A stretch of 64,000 nt of DNA from DATKWU01 sp964653685. Its GTDB lineage: Bacteria; Patescibacteriota; Microgenomatia; PFEM01; JAHIFH01. The notes beneath the pieces were generated by a model, which was not told the origin of the DNA, did no database searches, and was given only the letters and a program-made list of their open reading frames with translations. Where the stretch lies: NCBI GenBank assembly GCA_964653685.1, contig CAZZHA010000001.1, forward strand, positions 1-64,000, in the 5' to 3' direction. Below are positions 25,503-34,172 of the stretch, piece by piece (position 1 is the first letter of the stretch; each line of letters starts with the position of its first letter). A program made the translations under genes and the position numbers.

Positions 25503-26252
25503 TTAAAAACTAACTAAAAAAACAATCAAACCAATGGCCAGACAATAAAAACCAAAAAACCAAAATCTGGCACTCATCAAAACTCTTTCCAAAATCTTTA
25601 AAGTAAGATAGCCAGTAATGCCGGCAATTATCATTCCCAAAATTCCCTGCTTCAAATAACTACAAGGTGAATAAACCAAATCAGGAATTTGTAAAACGAA
25701 AGCGCCTAGAATGGCAGGCACGGCTAAATAAAAAGAAAAACGAAAAGCCGTTTCCCTTTCTAGTTTACGTCCTAAAGCGGAAACAATCGTTGCCCCTGAA
25801 CGAGAGATTCCAGGAATAATCGCTAAGGCTTGAAAAACACCAATCAAAAGAGCATCTCGCCAGTTCAATTTATCAAATTGGCGGTTTAATGATTTAAACC
25901 GATAAGTAAAAAAAAGTAAAACACCGGTAAATAATAAAGCCAATCCGACTAATCTTAATGAATTGAAAATTTGAGTAATGTAATTTTGGAGAAAAAGACC
26001 AACGATAGCGGCGGGAATTGTGCCGATAATAATCAAGTAAATGGTTTTCTTAGAAATCTTTAACCACTCTTTTCTAAAATAAAGAATAATCGCGCCGAGA
26101 GTACCAAGATGAACTAAAATATCAAATAAAACCGGGGGTTCTGATAGAGCAAAGAGTTTTTGGAAGATAACCAAATGACCTGAAGAGGAAATCGGTAGGA
26201 ATTCGGTTAAACCCTGGACAAAACCAAGAATGATTGCCTGAAGGTAACTCAT
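25503..26252 (-). CDS. uppP: Undecaprenyl-diphosphatase (BacA/UppP)
   Basis: 249 aa, multi-spanning. The two catalytic repeats are GFVQGLTEFLPISSSGHLVI (residues 9-28) and PGISRSGATI (about 147-156). It recycles the lipid carrier undecaprenyl-PP for peptidoglycan synthesis and can give bacitracin tolerance. It is slightly shorter than the E. coli protein. First in a three-gene unit with the secreted protein and the kinase. Confidence 0.95.
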   Translation of the reverse strand: MSYLQAIILGFVQGLTEFLPISSSGHLVIFQKLFALSEPPVLFDILVHLGTLGAIILYFRKEWLKISKKTIYLIIIGTIPAAIVGLFLQNYITQIFNSLRLVGLALLFTGVLLFFTYRFKSLNRQFDKLNWRDALLIGVFQALAIIPGISRSGATIVSALGRKLERETAFRFSFYLAVPAILGAFVLQIPDLVYSPCSYLKQGILGMIIAGITGYLTLKILERVLMSARFWFFGFYCLAIGLIVFLVSF

Positions 26253-26283
26253 TAGCCCAATTCTATTAAATTTTCCTTCTTAA

Positions 26284-26317
26284 AACAAGAAAGCCACCTA
26301 TTGGTGGTTTCCTTGTT
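26284..26317 (-). terminator. Terminator of the RNase P RNA gene
   Basis: Minus-strand hairpin AACAAGGAAACCACC / GGTGGCTTTCTTGTT (15 positions, one mismatch, one G-T), loop AATA, ending in TTTTA. It begins directly after the 3' P1 strand of rnpB. Confidence 0.85.
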
Positions 26318-26615
26318 GTTCCTAAAAAACCCGTAAGCCGGATTCTGTTTTAGCAGCCATCTATCTAGGCCCTCGAACTTTGGTGCTTGGGAAGACACCT
26401 AATAACGCACCTTTCGGAGGTTGCAGCGGGGAGGGTTACCTCTTTTCACCCTCTATCTCAAACCAGTTAGGTTAAAGATGAGTTGTTGTCTCTGTGGCCC
26501 TATCTAGCTCCATACGACCAGGCGCATGGAGTGACGCCTTTCGGCGCCCACCCTGTCTTCGGCTGTCCGGACTTTCCTCCCGCTTAAAGCGGGTAGCTGC
26601 CAGTTTTTTAGGAAC
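26318..26615 (-). ncRNA. rnpB: RNase P RNA
   Basis: About 298 nt, bacterial type A-like. The 5' end GTTCCTAAAAAACT pairs with the 3' end GGTTTTTTAGGAAC to make P1, which fixes both ends. The conserved P4/CR-I block GGGAGGAAAGTCCGGAC follows the 5' arm, and AGAATCCGGCTTACGGG near the 3' end carries the matching P4 strand. GGCGCCGAAAGGCG and other GNRA-like hairpins lie in between. It is the catalytic RNA that removes tRNA 5' leaders. Confidence 0.95.
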
Positions 26616-26621
26616 GGGGTT

Positions 26622-26630
26622 ATTTTAGCA
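26622..26630 (-). promoter_or_regulatory. Extended -10 promoter for rnpB
   Basis: TGC-TAAAAT on the minus strand, 6 bases before the first base of P1, the correct distance for a transcript starting at the RNA 5' end. This gives an independent check that TGn-TAnAAT is a real promoter signal in this genome. Confidence 0.6.
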
Positions 26631-26658
26631 TAAAAAAGCGAAAAAATCCAGTTTTAGG

Positions 26659-27648
26659 TTAAAGTTTTTTAAATCTTTCTGAAGAGAAAAATTCTGAAGC
26701 AATTACTTGAATCAATAAAACAGAAGGAACGGCTAAAACGGCCCCTAAAATACCACCAAGTTTGAAACCGATCGTTAAAGAAATGATTGTTATTAAAGGA
26801 TTAACACCCGCTTCTTTACCAACAATTTGAGGATAAATGAAATTAGCCTCAATCTGTTGAATCAAAAAATAGAGAGCCGCTACCGCCAAAGCCATTAAGG
26901 GTGAAACCGTCAAACCCGCCAAAATGGCCGGTATTGAAGCCGCTACTGGTCCGATATTGGGAACAACTTCAAAAAGCCCGGCTAAAAGAGCCAAAGGCAA
27001 AGCAAACTCAATTCCCAATAAACGCAATCCCAAATAAGATACTAAGCCAATAATTACCATGGAAACCATTTGGGCTCTTATCCAACCACCAATTTTCTCT
27101 TCCATGGCATCAATAAACTTTTCTGCTTTTTGTTCTCCGTCGCCACCAAAAAGAATATGAAGATAACGATTAAGATTCTTTCTTTCTAAAAGAAGATAGA
27201 AGGTAATTACCAAGAGAGCAGCAATCGCCACCACATTAGCTAAAATTCCCATGCTTATTTTAACCAGATTAGCGGGGACCGAACCTAGTTGTTGAATTTG
27301 GCTTTCTACAATGCGCTGGTCAATATTGGGAATACCCAAACCTTCAATGAATTCAGGTGCATTGGTAATTAAAGTTGAAGTCTGATCAACTAGGGGCGGA
27401 ATGATACCAGCAATTACCAAACCAACAACCAGGAAAATCAGAATATAAACTAGAATAATTCCCAAAATCCTAGGAATTTTTATCTTCTCCAAGCGGTCAA
27501 TCGTCGGATTAATGGCCGTCATTAAAATCAATGCAACAAATAAACCAATAATAATTTGTCTGATTTGCCAGAGTAAGCCGAGAAGAATCAAAAAAGCCAC
27601 GGTGAAGATAATCGTTCGATGAGAAATCTCAATTTTCTTAGGCATCAC
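26659..27648 (-). CDS. AI-2E family transporter (PerM/YdiK type)
   Basis: 329 aa with about eight transmembrane helices and the family stretches LIGGEF-like GLFEVVPNIGPVAASIPAILAGL and IYPQIVGKEAGVNPLITIISLTIGFKLGGILG near the C-terminus. Members export signalling molecules or ions (autoinducer-2 exporter TqsA, Na+/H+ antiporters); the substrate here is unknown. The start overlaps miaA by 11 bases. Confidence 0.9.
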   Translation of the reverse strand: MMPKKIEISHRTIIFTVAFLILLGLLWQIRQIIIGLFVALILMTAINPTIDRLEKIKIPRILGIILVYILIFLVVGLVIAGIIPPLVDQTSTLITNAPEFIEGLGIPNIDQRIVESQIQQLGSVPANLVKISMGILANVVAIAALLVITFYLLLERKNLNRYLHILFGGDGEQKAEKFIDAMEEKIGGWIRAQMVSMVIIGLVSYLGLRLLGIEFALPLALLAGLFEVVPNIGPVAASIPAILAGLTVSPLMALAVAALYFLIQQIEANFIYPQIVGKEAGVNPLITIISLTIGFKLGGILGAVLAVPSVLLIQVIASEFFSSERFKKL

Positions 27649-28549
27649 TTTTAGAGTACCACTTTTTAACTAAATCTTCTACCCTATTCTCCCATCCTTT
27701 TTGATTAATGTCAAACCAATCAATTCGCTTATCTTTTTTAAACCAAGTCATTTGTCGACGAGCAAAAGCATGCTCGGCCATCTGCCAACACTCAATCACG
27801 GTTTCTCGATCAACTTTTCCTTCAAAAAAAGGTTTCCATTGAAGATAACCCATGGCGTTCATCGCTGGTAAATCCCAAGAATAACCTTGATCAATCAATT
27901 TTTTAACTTCTTTTTCCGCTCCCTTTTTAATTCGCTCCTCGACTCGTTTATCGATTCGCTGGTAGATTTTTTGGTAGTCAGTTTTTAACCCAATGAATAA
28001 AACTGACGGCTGTTGATGTTTTTTGGGTTGCCACTCAGGGTTTTCCTTTTTCCAAGCAACAATCTCAATCGCCCGAATTAAACGTCGAGGGTTCCGACGA
28101 TCAGATTGATTCAAAGAAGCGGTTTTAATTGGATCAAGCTCTTCTAAATATTGATAAAGCTTTTGGGAGGACCAATCCTTCATACCCTCACGAATCCGAG
28201 GACTAGGGGGAATATCTTTGGTAGCTAAACCATCGATCACCGCTTTAATATAAAAACCAGTCCCTCCCACCAAAATTGGCAGTTTGTTTTTCTTCCAAAT
28301 CTTTTTAATTGCCTGCCAAACTAAACGATAATATTGAGAAACACTAAATTCTTGGTTAGGTTTAATAATATTGATTAAGTGAATTTTGATTGCCTTAGGA
28401 TGATCTTTACCAGTCCCAATATCTAAGCCCTGATAAATCTGACGAGAATCAGCCGAAATTAATTCAACTTTAAACTTTCTCGATAATCTAACCGCTAGAG
28501 CCGTTTTCCCGGTAGCCGTCAAGCCACAAATAATTAGAAGTTTTTTCAT
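27638..28549 (-). CDS. miaA: tRNA dimethylallyltransferase
   Basis: 303 aa. P-loop GLTATGKT (9-16), the DSRQIYQGLDIGTGK motif, VGGTGFYIKAVIDGL and RNPRRLIRAIEI are all present, and near the C-terminus is TWFKKDKRIDWFD. It adds an isopentenyl group to A37 of tRNAs reading UNN codons; MiaB, also in this window, completes the ms2i6A modification. Divergent from the AlkD-like gene. Confidence 0.95.
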   Translation of the reverse strand: MKKLLIICGLTATGKTALAVRLSRKFKVELISADSRQIYQGLDIGTGKDHPKAIKIHLINIIKPNQEFSVSQYYRLVWQAIKKIWKKNKLPILVGGTGFYIKAVIDGLATKDIPPSPRIREGMKDWSSQKLYQYLEELDPIKTASLNQSDRRNPRRLIRAIEIVAWKKENPEWQPKKHQQPSVLFIGLKTDYQKIYQRIDKRVEERIKKGAEKEVKKLIDQGYSWDLPAMNAMGYLQWKPFFEGKVDRETVIECWQMAEHAFARRQMTWFKKDKRIDWFDINQKGWENRVEDLVKKWYSKSDA

Positions 28550-28561
28550 TTATGCTATATT

Positions 28562-28567
28562 TATATT
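28562..28567 (+). promoter_or_regulatory. -10 box for the AlkD-like gene
   Basis: TATATT, 7 bases before the ATG at 28575, with no Shine-Dalgarno site. Confidence 0.4.
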
Positions 28568-28574
28568 TTAGCAG

Positions 28575-29267
28575 ATGAAGGACAGAGAAATTATCAAAAA
28601 GTTAAAATCCCTTTCTAATCCCAAGAATATCGAGGGAATGATTCGTTTTGGGATTAACCCTAAAAATACCTATGGTGTCTCTCTTCCTGTTCTTAGAAAA
28701 ATGGCTAAACAGATTGGTAAAAATCATCAATTAGCCCAACAACTCTGGGATTCAGGTATTCACGAAGCCCGAATCTTGGCGGGTTTGATTGGTGAACCAG
28801 AGAAGTTAACGGAAAAGCAAATGGAAAAATGGGTGAAAGATTTCGATTCCTGGGATATTTGTGATCAGGTTTGTAGTAATCTTTTTGATAAAACTCAATT
28901 TGCCTATTCAAAAGCTTTTACCTGGACTAAAAGAAAAGAAGAGTTTGTTAAAAGAGCTGGTTTTGTGATGATGGCCTGTTTGTCAGTCTATGATAAAGAA
29001 GCTAATAATAAAAAATTTGAGCAATTTTTTCCGATTATCAAAAGAGAAGCTGATGATCAAAGAAATTTTGTGAGAAAAGCCGTTAATTGGGCTTTAAGAC
29101 AGATTGGTAAAAGAAATCTTGTTTTGAATAAGAAAGCCATTGCTGTGGCTAAGCAAATTCAAAAGATGGAATCTAAAAGCGCTCAATGGATTGCTAATAA
29201 TGCTTTAAAGGAATTGACGAGTGAGGCAGTCCAAGAAAGACTGGTCGCGAAAAAAATGCTAAAATAG
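28575..29267 (+). CDS. DNA alkylation repair protein, AlkD-like
   Basis: 230 aa, all-helical HEAT-like repeats with family marks YGVSLPVLRKMAKQIGK, HEARILAGLIGEP, FDSWDICDQVCSNLF and FVRKAVNWALRQIGKRN. AlkD-type glycosylases excise N3- and N7-alkylated bases without base flipping. The conserved Trp/Asp in DSWDICD suggests activity is kept. It may be co-transcribed with the cupin that follows 25 bases later. Confidence 0.88.
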   Translation: MKDREIIKKLKSLSNPKNIEGMIRFGINPKNTYGVSLPVLRKMAKQIGKNHQLAQQLWDSGIHEARILAGLIGEPEKLTEKQMEKWVKDFDSWDICDQVCSNLFDKTQFAYSKAFTWTKRKEEFVKRAGFVMMACLSVYDKEANNKKFEQFFPIIKREADDQRNFVRKAVNWALRQIGKRNLVLNKKAIAVAKQIQKMESKSAQWIANNALKELTSEAVQERLVAKKMLK

Positions 29268-29292
29268 CTTTAAGGAAAGGGGGTGAGAAATA

Positions 29293-29676
29293 ATGAAAGG
29301 TTATGTAGGAAAAATAGAAGAGCTTACTGAAAAAAATAGTAACTTTAGGCAAGTCCTTTTTACCGGTAAATACTGCCAGTTAGTGGTCATGAGTCTAAAA
29401 CCAAAAGAGGAAATCGGCATGGAGGTTCACAATCAACTGGACCAATTTTTCCGGATTGAAGAGGGACAAGCCAAGGTAATAATTGATGGTGAGGAACATC
29501 TTGTCGGCGATGGGGATGCAATTATTGTTCCGGGTGGTAGTCAACACAATGTTATTAATAATTCAGAAACCGAAGACCTTAAGCTTTACACAATCTATTC
29601 TCCGCCCAATCATCCTGAGGGAACGATTCATCAAACAAAAGAAGAAGCGATGGCGGCTGAACACGAGGAACACTAA
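29293..29676 (+). CDS. Cupin-domain protein
   Basis: 127 aa single cupin barrel: motif 1 EVHNQLDQFFRIEEGQAKV and motif 2 GDAIIVPGGSQHNVIN supply His, Gln/Glu and His metal ligands. Similar small proteins act as sugar isomerases, dioxygenases or sensors; the activity cannot be fixed here. A strong GGGGGTGAG lies before the ATG. It ends at a bidirectional terminator shared with miaB. Confidence 0.85.
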   Translation: MKGYVGKIEELTEKNSNFRQVLFTGKYCQLVVMSLKPKEEIGMEVHNQLDQFFRIEEGQAKVIIDGEEHLVGDGDAIIVPGGSQHNVINNSETEDLKLYTIYSPPNHPEGTIHQTKEEAMAAEHEEH

Positions 29677-29695
29677 AACTAAACCTTAGTTTTTT
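29675..29695. terminator. Bidirectional terminator between cupin and miaB
   Basis: A perfect 8-base-pair stem AAAACTAA / TTAGTTTT with a 3-base loop. It carries a T-run on the plus strand and, by symmetry, on the minus strand. The miaB stop codon lies inside it. Confidence 0.6.
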
Positions 29696-30713
29696 GGTTA
29701 ATCAATTTCTCTAAAATTTGCCAACGTCGTTTTTTCTCTTCTGAAGAAACATTATCTTTTAATTTAAAAGCAGCCGTACCTGGTCTGGGTGAATATTTGG
29801 CGATGTAGGCTTTAACAAAACCAACCTTTTGACAAAGTTTAACCGTATTTTTAAAAGCTTTTTTAGTTTCTCCCGGAAAACCAACAATAATATCAGTACT
29901 AATCTGAATATTGGGTATCTTCTTTTTGATTTTTTCTACTAACTTCAGGTATTGAGAAACAGTATAAGGACGATTCATCTTCTTTAAAATCTGATTATCA
30001 CCGGATTGGACCGGTAAATGAAGTTCCCGACTAACTTTTGCTAAACTCATCGCCTCAATAATCTCATCAGTCAAATCCCAAGGATTAGAAGTAAGAAAAG
30101 AAATTTTTTTAATTCCTTTTGTTTCATGAAGACCTTTAAGCAGTTTAGCAAAATTAGGTTGGTAAGAATTAACATTTTGGCCTAATAAAATAACTTCTTG
30201 ATAACCTTGTTTAACTAGATTCTCTACCTCAGTAATAATTTCCTTAAAAGGCCGACTGATTTCCTTGCCTCGAGCATAAGGAACAACACAATAAGAACAG
30301 AAATGATCACAACCCTCCATAATTGAAATCAAAGCACTGTTTTTCTTTTTTCTCTTAGGTTCAACTTTTTCAGAAGCAATTAATTCTTCAATAGTTTTAA
30401 ATTCGTTAACTTGAGGCAATTTCCTTTTCAATTGACGTAAAGTGTAACGTCGTCTTTCACCTAAAGCTGAACCTAACATGCAACCAGTCAGAATAATTTT
30501 CTGGTTTTTTTTTCTCTGTTGATTAAGATTATTAATTAAACCAAAAACCCGGTTTTCCGCTGATTCTCGAACCGAACAAGTGTTAATCACAATCACATTA
30601 GCCTCTTCAATTTTCTTAGCCAGTTGATAACCTTTTTTTTCAAAAACACCAGCCATTCTCTCCGAATCTGCCTCATTCATCTGACAACCAAAAGTCTGAA
30701 TAAAATATTTCAT
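29679..30713 (-). CDS. miaB: tRNA 2-methylthio-adenosine synthase without TRAM domain
   Basis: 344 aa against about 440 for MiaB. The N-terminal methylthiotransferase domain carries Cys10, Cys46 (NTCSVRESAENR) and Cys78 (TGCML) for one iron-sulfur cluster. The radical-SAM motif CDHFCSYC has Cys135, 139 and 142. The protein stops after RRWQILEKLINQ, where the TRAM RNA-binding domain normally begins. It adds the methylthio group to i6A37 made by MiaA. The motif set favours MiaB over RimO or MtaB. Confidence 0.88.
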   Translation of the reverse strand: MKYFIQTFGCQMNEADSERMAGVFEKKGYQLAKKIEEANVIVINTCSVRESAENRVFGLINNLNQQRKKNQKIILTGCMLGSALGERRRYTLRQLKRKLPQVNEFKTIEELIASEKVEPKRKKKNSALISIMEGCDHFCSYCVVPYARGKEISRPFKEIITEVENLVKQGYQEVILLGQNVNSYQPNFAKLLKGLHETKGIKKISFLTSNPWDLTDEIIEAMSLAKVSRELHLPVQSGDNQILKKMNRPYTVSQYLKLVEKIKKKIPNIQISTDIIVGFPGETKKAFKNTVKLCQKVGFVKAYIAKYSPRPGTAAFKLKDNVSSEEKKRRWQILEKLINQKTKV

Positions 30714-30720
30714 AGCCTAT

Positions 30721-30729
30721 ATTTTAACA
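30721..30729 (-). promoter_or_regulatory. Extended -10 promoter for miaB
   Basis: TGT-TAAAAT on the minus strand, ending 7 bases before the miaB ATG. Confidence 0.5.
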
Positions 30730-30755
30730 TTTCCAGTCTCTCAATTTTACTCTTG

Positions 30756-30764
30756 TGATAAAAT
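30756..30764 (+). promoter_or_regulatory. Extended -10 promoter for the pyrophosphohydrolase-like gene
   Basis: TGA-TAAAAT, ending 6 bases before the ATG at 30771; divergent from the miaB promoter. Confidence 0.5.
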
Positions 30765-30770
30765 CAGGCT

Positions 30771-31172
30771 ATGCATCAATTCAAAGTCGCCAAATTAGTC
30801 CGAGACAAAATTGCCCAAAACATGATTGCTAATGAAAACGCTAGTTATCAAGTCTTAAACGATAAAAATTTTATTCACCAACTAAAAAAGAAAATTCTCG
30901 AAGAAGCCAAAGAATTGGTTCCCGTTAAAGATAAGGAAAAGATGATTAAAGAAATCGCTGATCTTCAGGAAATTATTAATGCTTTAATCAAAGCTTTAAA
31001 ATCTTCAAAAAAGGAAGTCAAAGCCAAACAAAGAGAAGAAAATAAAAAATCAGGCTCTTTTAAAAAAAGGCTTTATATTGAAAAGATTGAATTAGATAAT
31101 AAGCACCCATGGCTTGATTACTATCTTTCTCACCCCAAAAAATATCCTAAAATCAAAGAAAAGAGTAATTAA
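30771..31172 (+). CDS. MazG/HisE-like nucleotide pyrophosphohydrolase
   Basis: 133 aa. N-terminal KLVRDKIAQ and the metal-binding helices KKILEEAKELV...KEIADLQEIINALI give the E-x-x-E and E-x-x-D pattern of the all-alpha NTP-PPase superfamily in its phosphoribosyl-ATP pyrophosphohydrolase-like branch. No histidine genes are near, so housecleaning of non-standard NTPs is likelier than histidine synthesis. The C-terminal 50 residues are basic and family-specific. Confidence 0.75.
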   Translation: MHQFKVAKLVRDKIAQNMIANENASYQVLNDKNFIHQLKKKILEEAKELVPVKDKEKMIKEIADLQEIINALIKALKSSKKEVKAKQREENKKSGSFKKRLYIEKIELDNKHPWLDYYLSHPKKYPKIKEKSN

Positions 31173-31184
31173 CGGAAAATAATT

Positions 31185-31970
31185 CTAACTACTGGCACTT
31201 GTATATTGAGTTAAAGCATAGCGCCAAAAACGAAGCGATCCCCATAAAAACAAACCATTAACTAAAAAAGCCGCCATTACCCAAGGCCAAGAAATCAAGC
31301 CCATTAAAGCTTTAGTGGGCACTGTAAAAAGAAAAACCACGGGAATGGTAAAAGTTAAAATCCATCTAATGATTTCCCTATAAATATCGGTTGGAAAGCG
31401 AGCCATGCCGGTCATATCACGATAAATCCAAAGTAAATGGTCTATTTCCATGGTAATGATACCAACGCTGCAAGCAAAAAGATGAAAAGAAAAACCCAAG
31501 ATAAAACTATTAAACAAGAGAAGCATCGCTAAAAATAAGTGATCAAAACCAGCAAAAAGTTGTTGGGAAAAGATAAACCAAACAAAGAAAATTGAAAGAG
31601 GAATTAAAGTAATTAAATCCAAGATATCGGTATAGCCAAAGACTGGTCGGAAAAAAGAAGGTAAAGGTCTTAATAAATCTAAGTCAAAATTACCAGAAGT
31701 GACCAAGGGTCGAAAATGATAAGCGCCTCGGAATAAAAACTGGGTAAAGATATCAACGATGTTAAAAATTAAAAAGAATAAAATTACTTGTTCGCGAGAA
31801 TAACCGGCTAGAGTTTTTGTTTGAGACAAAACTACTAATAAAAAGATAATCATAAAAAGAAATCTCAAAATCTTGCCAATGATAAAGAAAAGACCTGATA
31901 AGGAAGTCAGTAATTGTTCTTGAGCTGCGTTCTTAGCCATTAAAAACCAAATTTTAGTCAATCGTTTCAT
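31185..31970 (-). CDS. ABC-2 type transporter permease (second subunit)
   Basis: 261 aa, six transmembrane helices, with the ABC2_membrane_6/DUF990-type pattern: a loop SGNFDLDLLRPLPSFFRPVFGY after helix 2 and GMARFPTDIYREIIRW near helix 5. It pairs with the permease upstream to make a heterodimeric exporter. Substrate unknown; relatives handle daunorubicin-like drugs or lipids. Confidence 0.82.
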   Translation of the reverse strand: MKRLTKIWFLMAKNAAQEQLLTSLSGLFFIIGKILRFLFMIIFLLVVLSQTKTLAGYSREQVILFFLIFNIVDIFTQFLFRGAYHFRPLVTSGNFDLDLLRPLPSFFRPVFGYTDILDLITLIPLSIFFVWFIFSQQLFAGFDHLFLAMLLLFNSFILGFSFHLFACSVGIITMEIDHLLWIYRDMTGMARFPTDIYREIIRWILTFTIPVVFLFTVPTKALMGLISWPWVMAAFLVNGLFLWGSLRFWRYALTQYTSASS

Positions 31971-31974
31971 TAAT

Positions 31975-32772
31975 TTAGCCTCCCCAGGCAGAGTAATGCC
32001 TTAAACCTTTTCGCCAAACTAACCGCGAAAGATAAAACATCATCACTAACCAAAAAATCATCACTCCTGTTACCTTGATTATTTCCATGATTGAAACCTG
32101 TTCTAGCCAAATTTTTAAAGGAAAATAGATTAAATAAGGAAAGGGAGTAGCGAGAATAAAGCGAGCTAACCAATGAGGAAGAATGTCGATCGGAAAAAAA
32201 GCACCTGACATAAATTCAACTACCACTAACATAATCAACCAGCGCGGTGCCCAATTAGATTCTGTCCAAAAAGATAAAGAACAAGCAATCAGATTAATAA
32301 AAAAGAAAAGCAAAGCTGATAGGAAAATCAAGAGAATAAAAAAGAGGAGATTAAGCGGGTTTTGAGGAAACCAAAAAGGTGGTCTAAAAAGATAAAGAAC
32401 CAACCCAATCTCAACTAAAACAAAAGAAAGATTCAAGAGTTTGTCAGCCAAATCGCGAGTAAAGTAAAAGTTTCGGGGAGATAAGGGTTTGACTAGAAAA
32501 CTATTAATCTTACCACTATAAATATCGGCCTCAAGGTCGGTACTCCGATTAGACATTACCAATCCCCTTAAAAAGGCAATCCCAATCACATAAGTCAACA
32601 TTTGGGCTTTTTGGTAGCCAAAAATTTCACCTCGCCCCTGGTAAATAGCGGCCCAAAAGAAAAAAAGAGTCAAAAAAAGAATAAAACTGCGAAATCGCCA
32701 AAGAAGAAAGTTCAAACGGTAAACAAAATATTCTTCAAGCGTGTTTTTAATTAATTGAAGATACTTAGTCAT
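31975..32772 (-). CDS. ABC-2 type transporter permease (first subunit)
   Basis: 265 aa, six transmembrane helices. The loop SGKINSFLVKPLSPRNFYFTRDLADKLLN matches the equivalent loop in its partner, and MSGAFFPIDILPHWLARFILATPFPYLIYFPLKI is typical of this family. The ATG overlaps the ATPase stop by 8 bases; earlier in-frame codons would lie inside the ATPase gene. Confidence 0.82.
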   Translation of the reverse strand: MTKYLQLIKNTLEEYFVYRLNFLLWRFRSFILFLTLFFFWAAIYQGRGEIFGYQKAQMLTYVIGIAFLRGLVMSNRSTDLEADIYSGKINSFLVKPLSPRNFYFTRDLADKLLNLSFVLVEIGLVLYLFRPPFWFPQNPLNLLFFILLIFLSALLFFFINLIACSLSFWTESNWAPRWLIMLVVVEFMSGAFFPIDILPHWLARFILATPFPYLIYFPLKIWLEQVSIMEIIKVTGVMIFWLVMMFYLSRLVWRKGLRHYSAWGG

Positions 32773-33748
32773 ACTTCTTACCGGTGAATAATTCTCGAAT
32801 AATATCTTCAATTGCCGGTTCTTCGATGTTTAGATCAGCCACTGGTAACTCATTCAAAGCTTTAGTCGCAAGCATTGAAACCTCGTTTCTTTTGGCCGAA
32901 AAAATTAATTCTGGATAATTAAATTCTTTGATTTTGCCAATCGTTTCTAACCTTTTAGGATCCACTTCTTTAGCCAAAATAATTGAAATTTGTTTATGGT
33001 CAGCATATTTTTTAGTAATTTCTCTGAGCTGACCGTCAAAAACAATTTTTCCATTATCAATAATAATGACTCGCTGGCAAAGTTCTTTAACATCACTCAT
33101 ATAATGAGAGGTGAGGATAATGGTTGATTTGGAGCGCCGGTTGTATTCTTTAATAAAGTCACGCATCCTCTTTTGCATGACCACATCAAGACCAATCGTT
33201 GGCTCGTCAAGAAAAAGCACCTTGGGCGAATGAAGCAAAGCAGCCACTAATTCACATTTCATTCTCTGACCTAAGGAAAGTTTCCTCACTTGGACTCTAA
33301 GGAGATCTTTAACCTCAAGTAACCGAGTCAGTTCGTCTAAGGTTTTTTTAAACTGCTTATCAGGAATTCCATAAATCTCCTTATTCAATAAAAAAGTTTC
33401 CATGGCTGGCAAATCCCACCAAAGCTGGTTTTTTTGCCCCATAACTAAAGCAATTTGTTTGAGAAATTCTGGTTTCCTCTTCCAAGGATCAAAACCTAAA
33501 ACCGAAATCTTACCTGAACTAGGATAGAGTAATCCCGAAAGACACTTTAAAGTGGTGGTTTTTCCAGCTCCATTAGGACCAATAAAACCAATTAACTCAC
33601 CTTCGTTAATAGAAAAGGAAATATTATTAACCGCCTTAACCTCAACGTATTTTCTCTTAAAAAGAGATTTAACTGAACTAGTTAATCCCGGTTCTTTTTG
33701 ATGAACTCGATAGAATTTTTTTAGACGAGAAACTTGAATTGCTGCCAC
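32765..33748 (-). CDS. ABC-2 exporter ATPase
   Basis: 327 aa. Walker A GPNGAGKTT (57-65), signature LSLGQRMKCELVAALL (LSxGQ form), Walker B VLFLDEPTIGLD and an H-loop TSHYM; about 100 extra C-terminal residues as in drug/lipid exporters of the DrrA class. GTG start; a TGT-TAAACT box lies about 10 bases upstream. Together with the two permeases it forms a complete three-gene exporter. Confidence 0.9.
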   Translation of the reverse strand: MAAIQVSRLKKFYRVHQKEPGLTSSVKSLFKRKYVEVKAVNNISFSINEGELIGFIGPNGAGKTTTLKCLSGLLYPSSGKISVLGFDPWKRKPEFLKQIALVMGQKNQLWWDLPAMETFLLNKEIYGIPDKQFKKTLDELTRLLEVKDLLRVQVRKLSLGQRMKCELVAALLHSPKVLFLDEPTIGLDVVMQKRMRDFIKEYNRRSKSTIILTSHYMSDVKELCQRVIIIDNGKIVFDGQLREITKKYADHKQISIILAKEVDPKRLETIGKIKEFNYPELIFSAKRNEVSMLATKALNELPVADLNIEEPAIEDIIRELFTGKKYD

Positions 33749-33784
33749 TGCAGTTTAAAGTTTAACATATCTGAAGGAGAAAAA

Positions 33785-34057
33785 TTACCTGACCGCCTTC
33801 TTTAATGGTTTGCCTGGAGAAAATCTAGGAGCCCGATGACTTTTAACCATTTTCTTTTCACCGCTTCCAGGAACAATAACTGGCTTTTCTTTAACCTTAG
33901 CAACTCGAAAAGTACCAAAACCAGAAAGAACGACTTTATCACCTTTTTTTAAAGCATTAGCTATTTCAGTTAAAAAAGTGTCAATTGCCTCTCGAGAAGC
34001 CCTTTTAGTTAAATGGGCCTTAGCCGCTACCAAAGTCACAATTTGTTTTTTAGTCAT
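33785..34057 (-). CDS. HU-family DNA-binding protein
   Basis: 90 aa, full-length HU: helical N-terminus MTKKQIVTLVAAKAHLTKRASREAIDTF, core GDKVVLSGFGTFRVAKVKEK, arm tip VPGSGEKKMVKSHRAPRFSPGKPLKKAV. It bends and compacts DNA. A strong AAGGAGGTGA precedes the ATG and a near-consensus promoter lies upstream, so high expression is expected. Confidence 0.95.
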   Translation of the reverse strand: MTKKQIVTLVAAKAHLTKRASREAIDTFLTEIANALKKGDKVVLSGFGTFRVAKVKEKPVIVPGSGEKKMVKSHRAPRFSPGKPLKKAVR

Positions 34058-34109
34058 AAATTCACCTCCTTTTTACCACTCTTAAATGGTGAGCAGGAGA
34101 TTCCTTTAA

Positions 34110-34138
34110 AGGATAGCTTAAAAGGAGAAGATTGTCAA
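34110..34138 (-). promoter_or_regulatory. Sigma-70-type promoter for HU
   Basis: Minus strand: TTGACA (34133-34138), 17-base spacer, TATCCT (34110-34115), about 50 bases before the HU ATG. This gene has a normal leader with a Shine-Dalgarno site. Confidence 0.75.
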
Positions 34139-34172
34139 GCTAATTCGGCCTTTTCGTTTATTGATTAGCTAA

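Noticed and set aside
30771..31172. Histidine-biosynthesis HisE
   Set aside because: No other his genes are nearby, and the sequence fits the broader MazG/HisE-like pyrophosphohydrolases with a distinct basic C-terminus.
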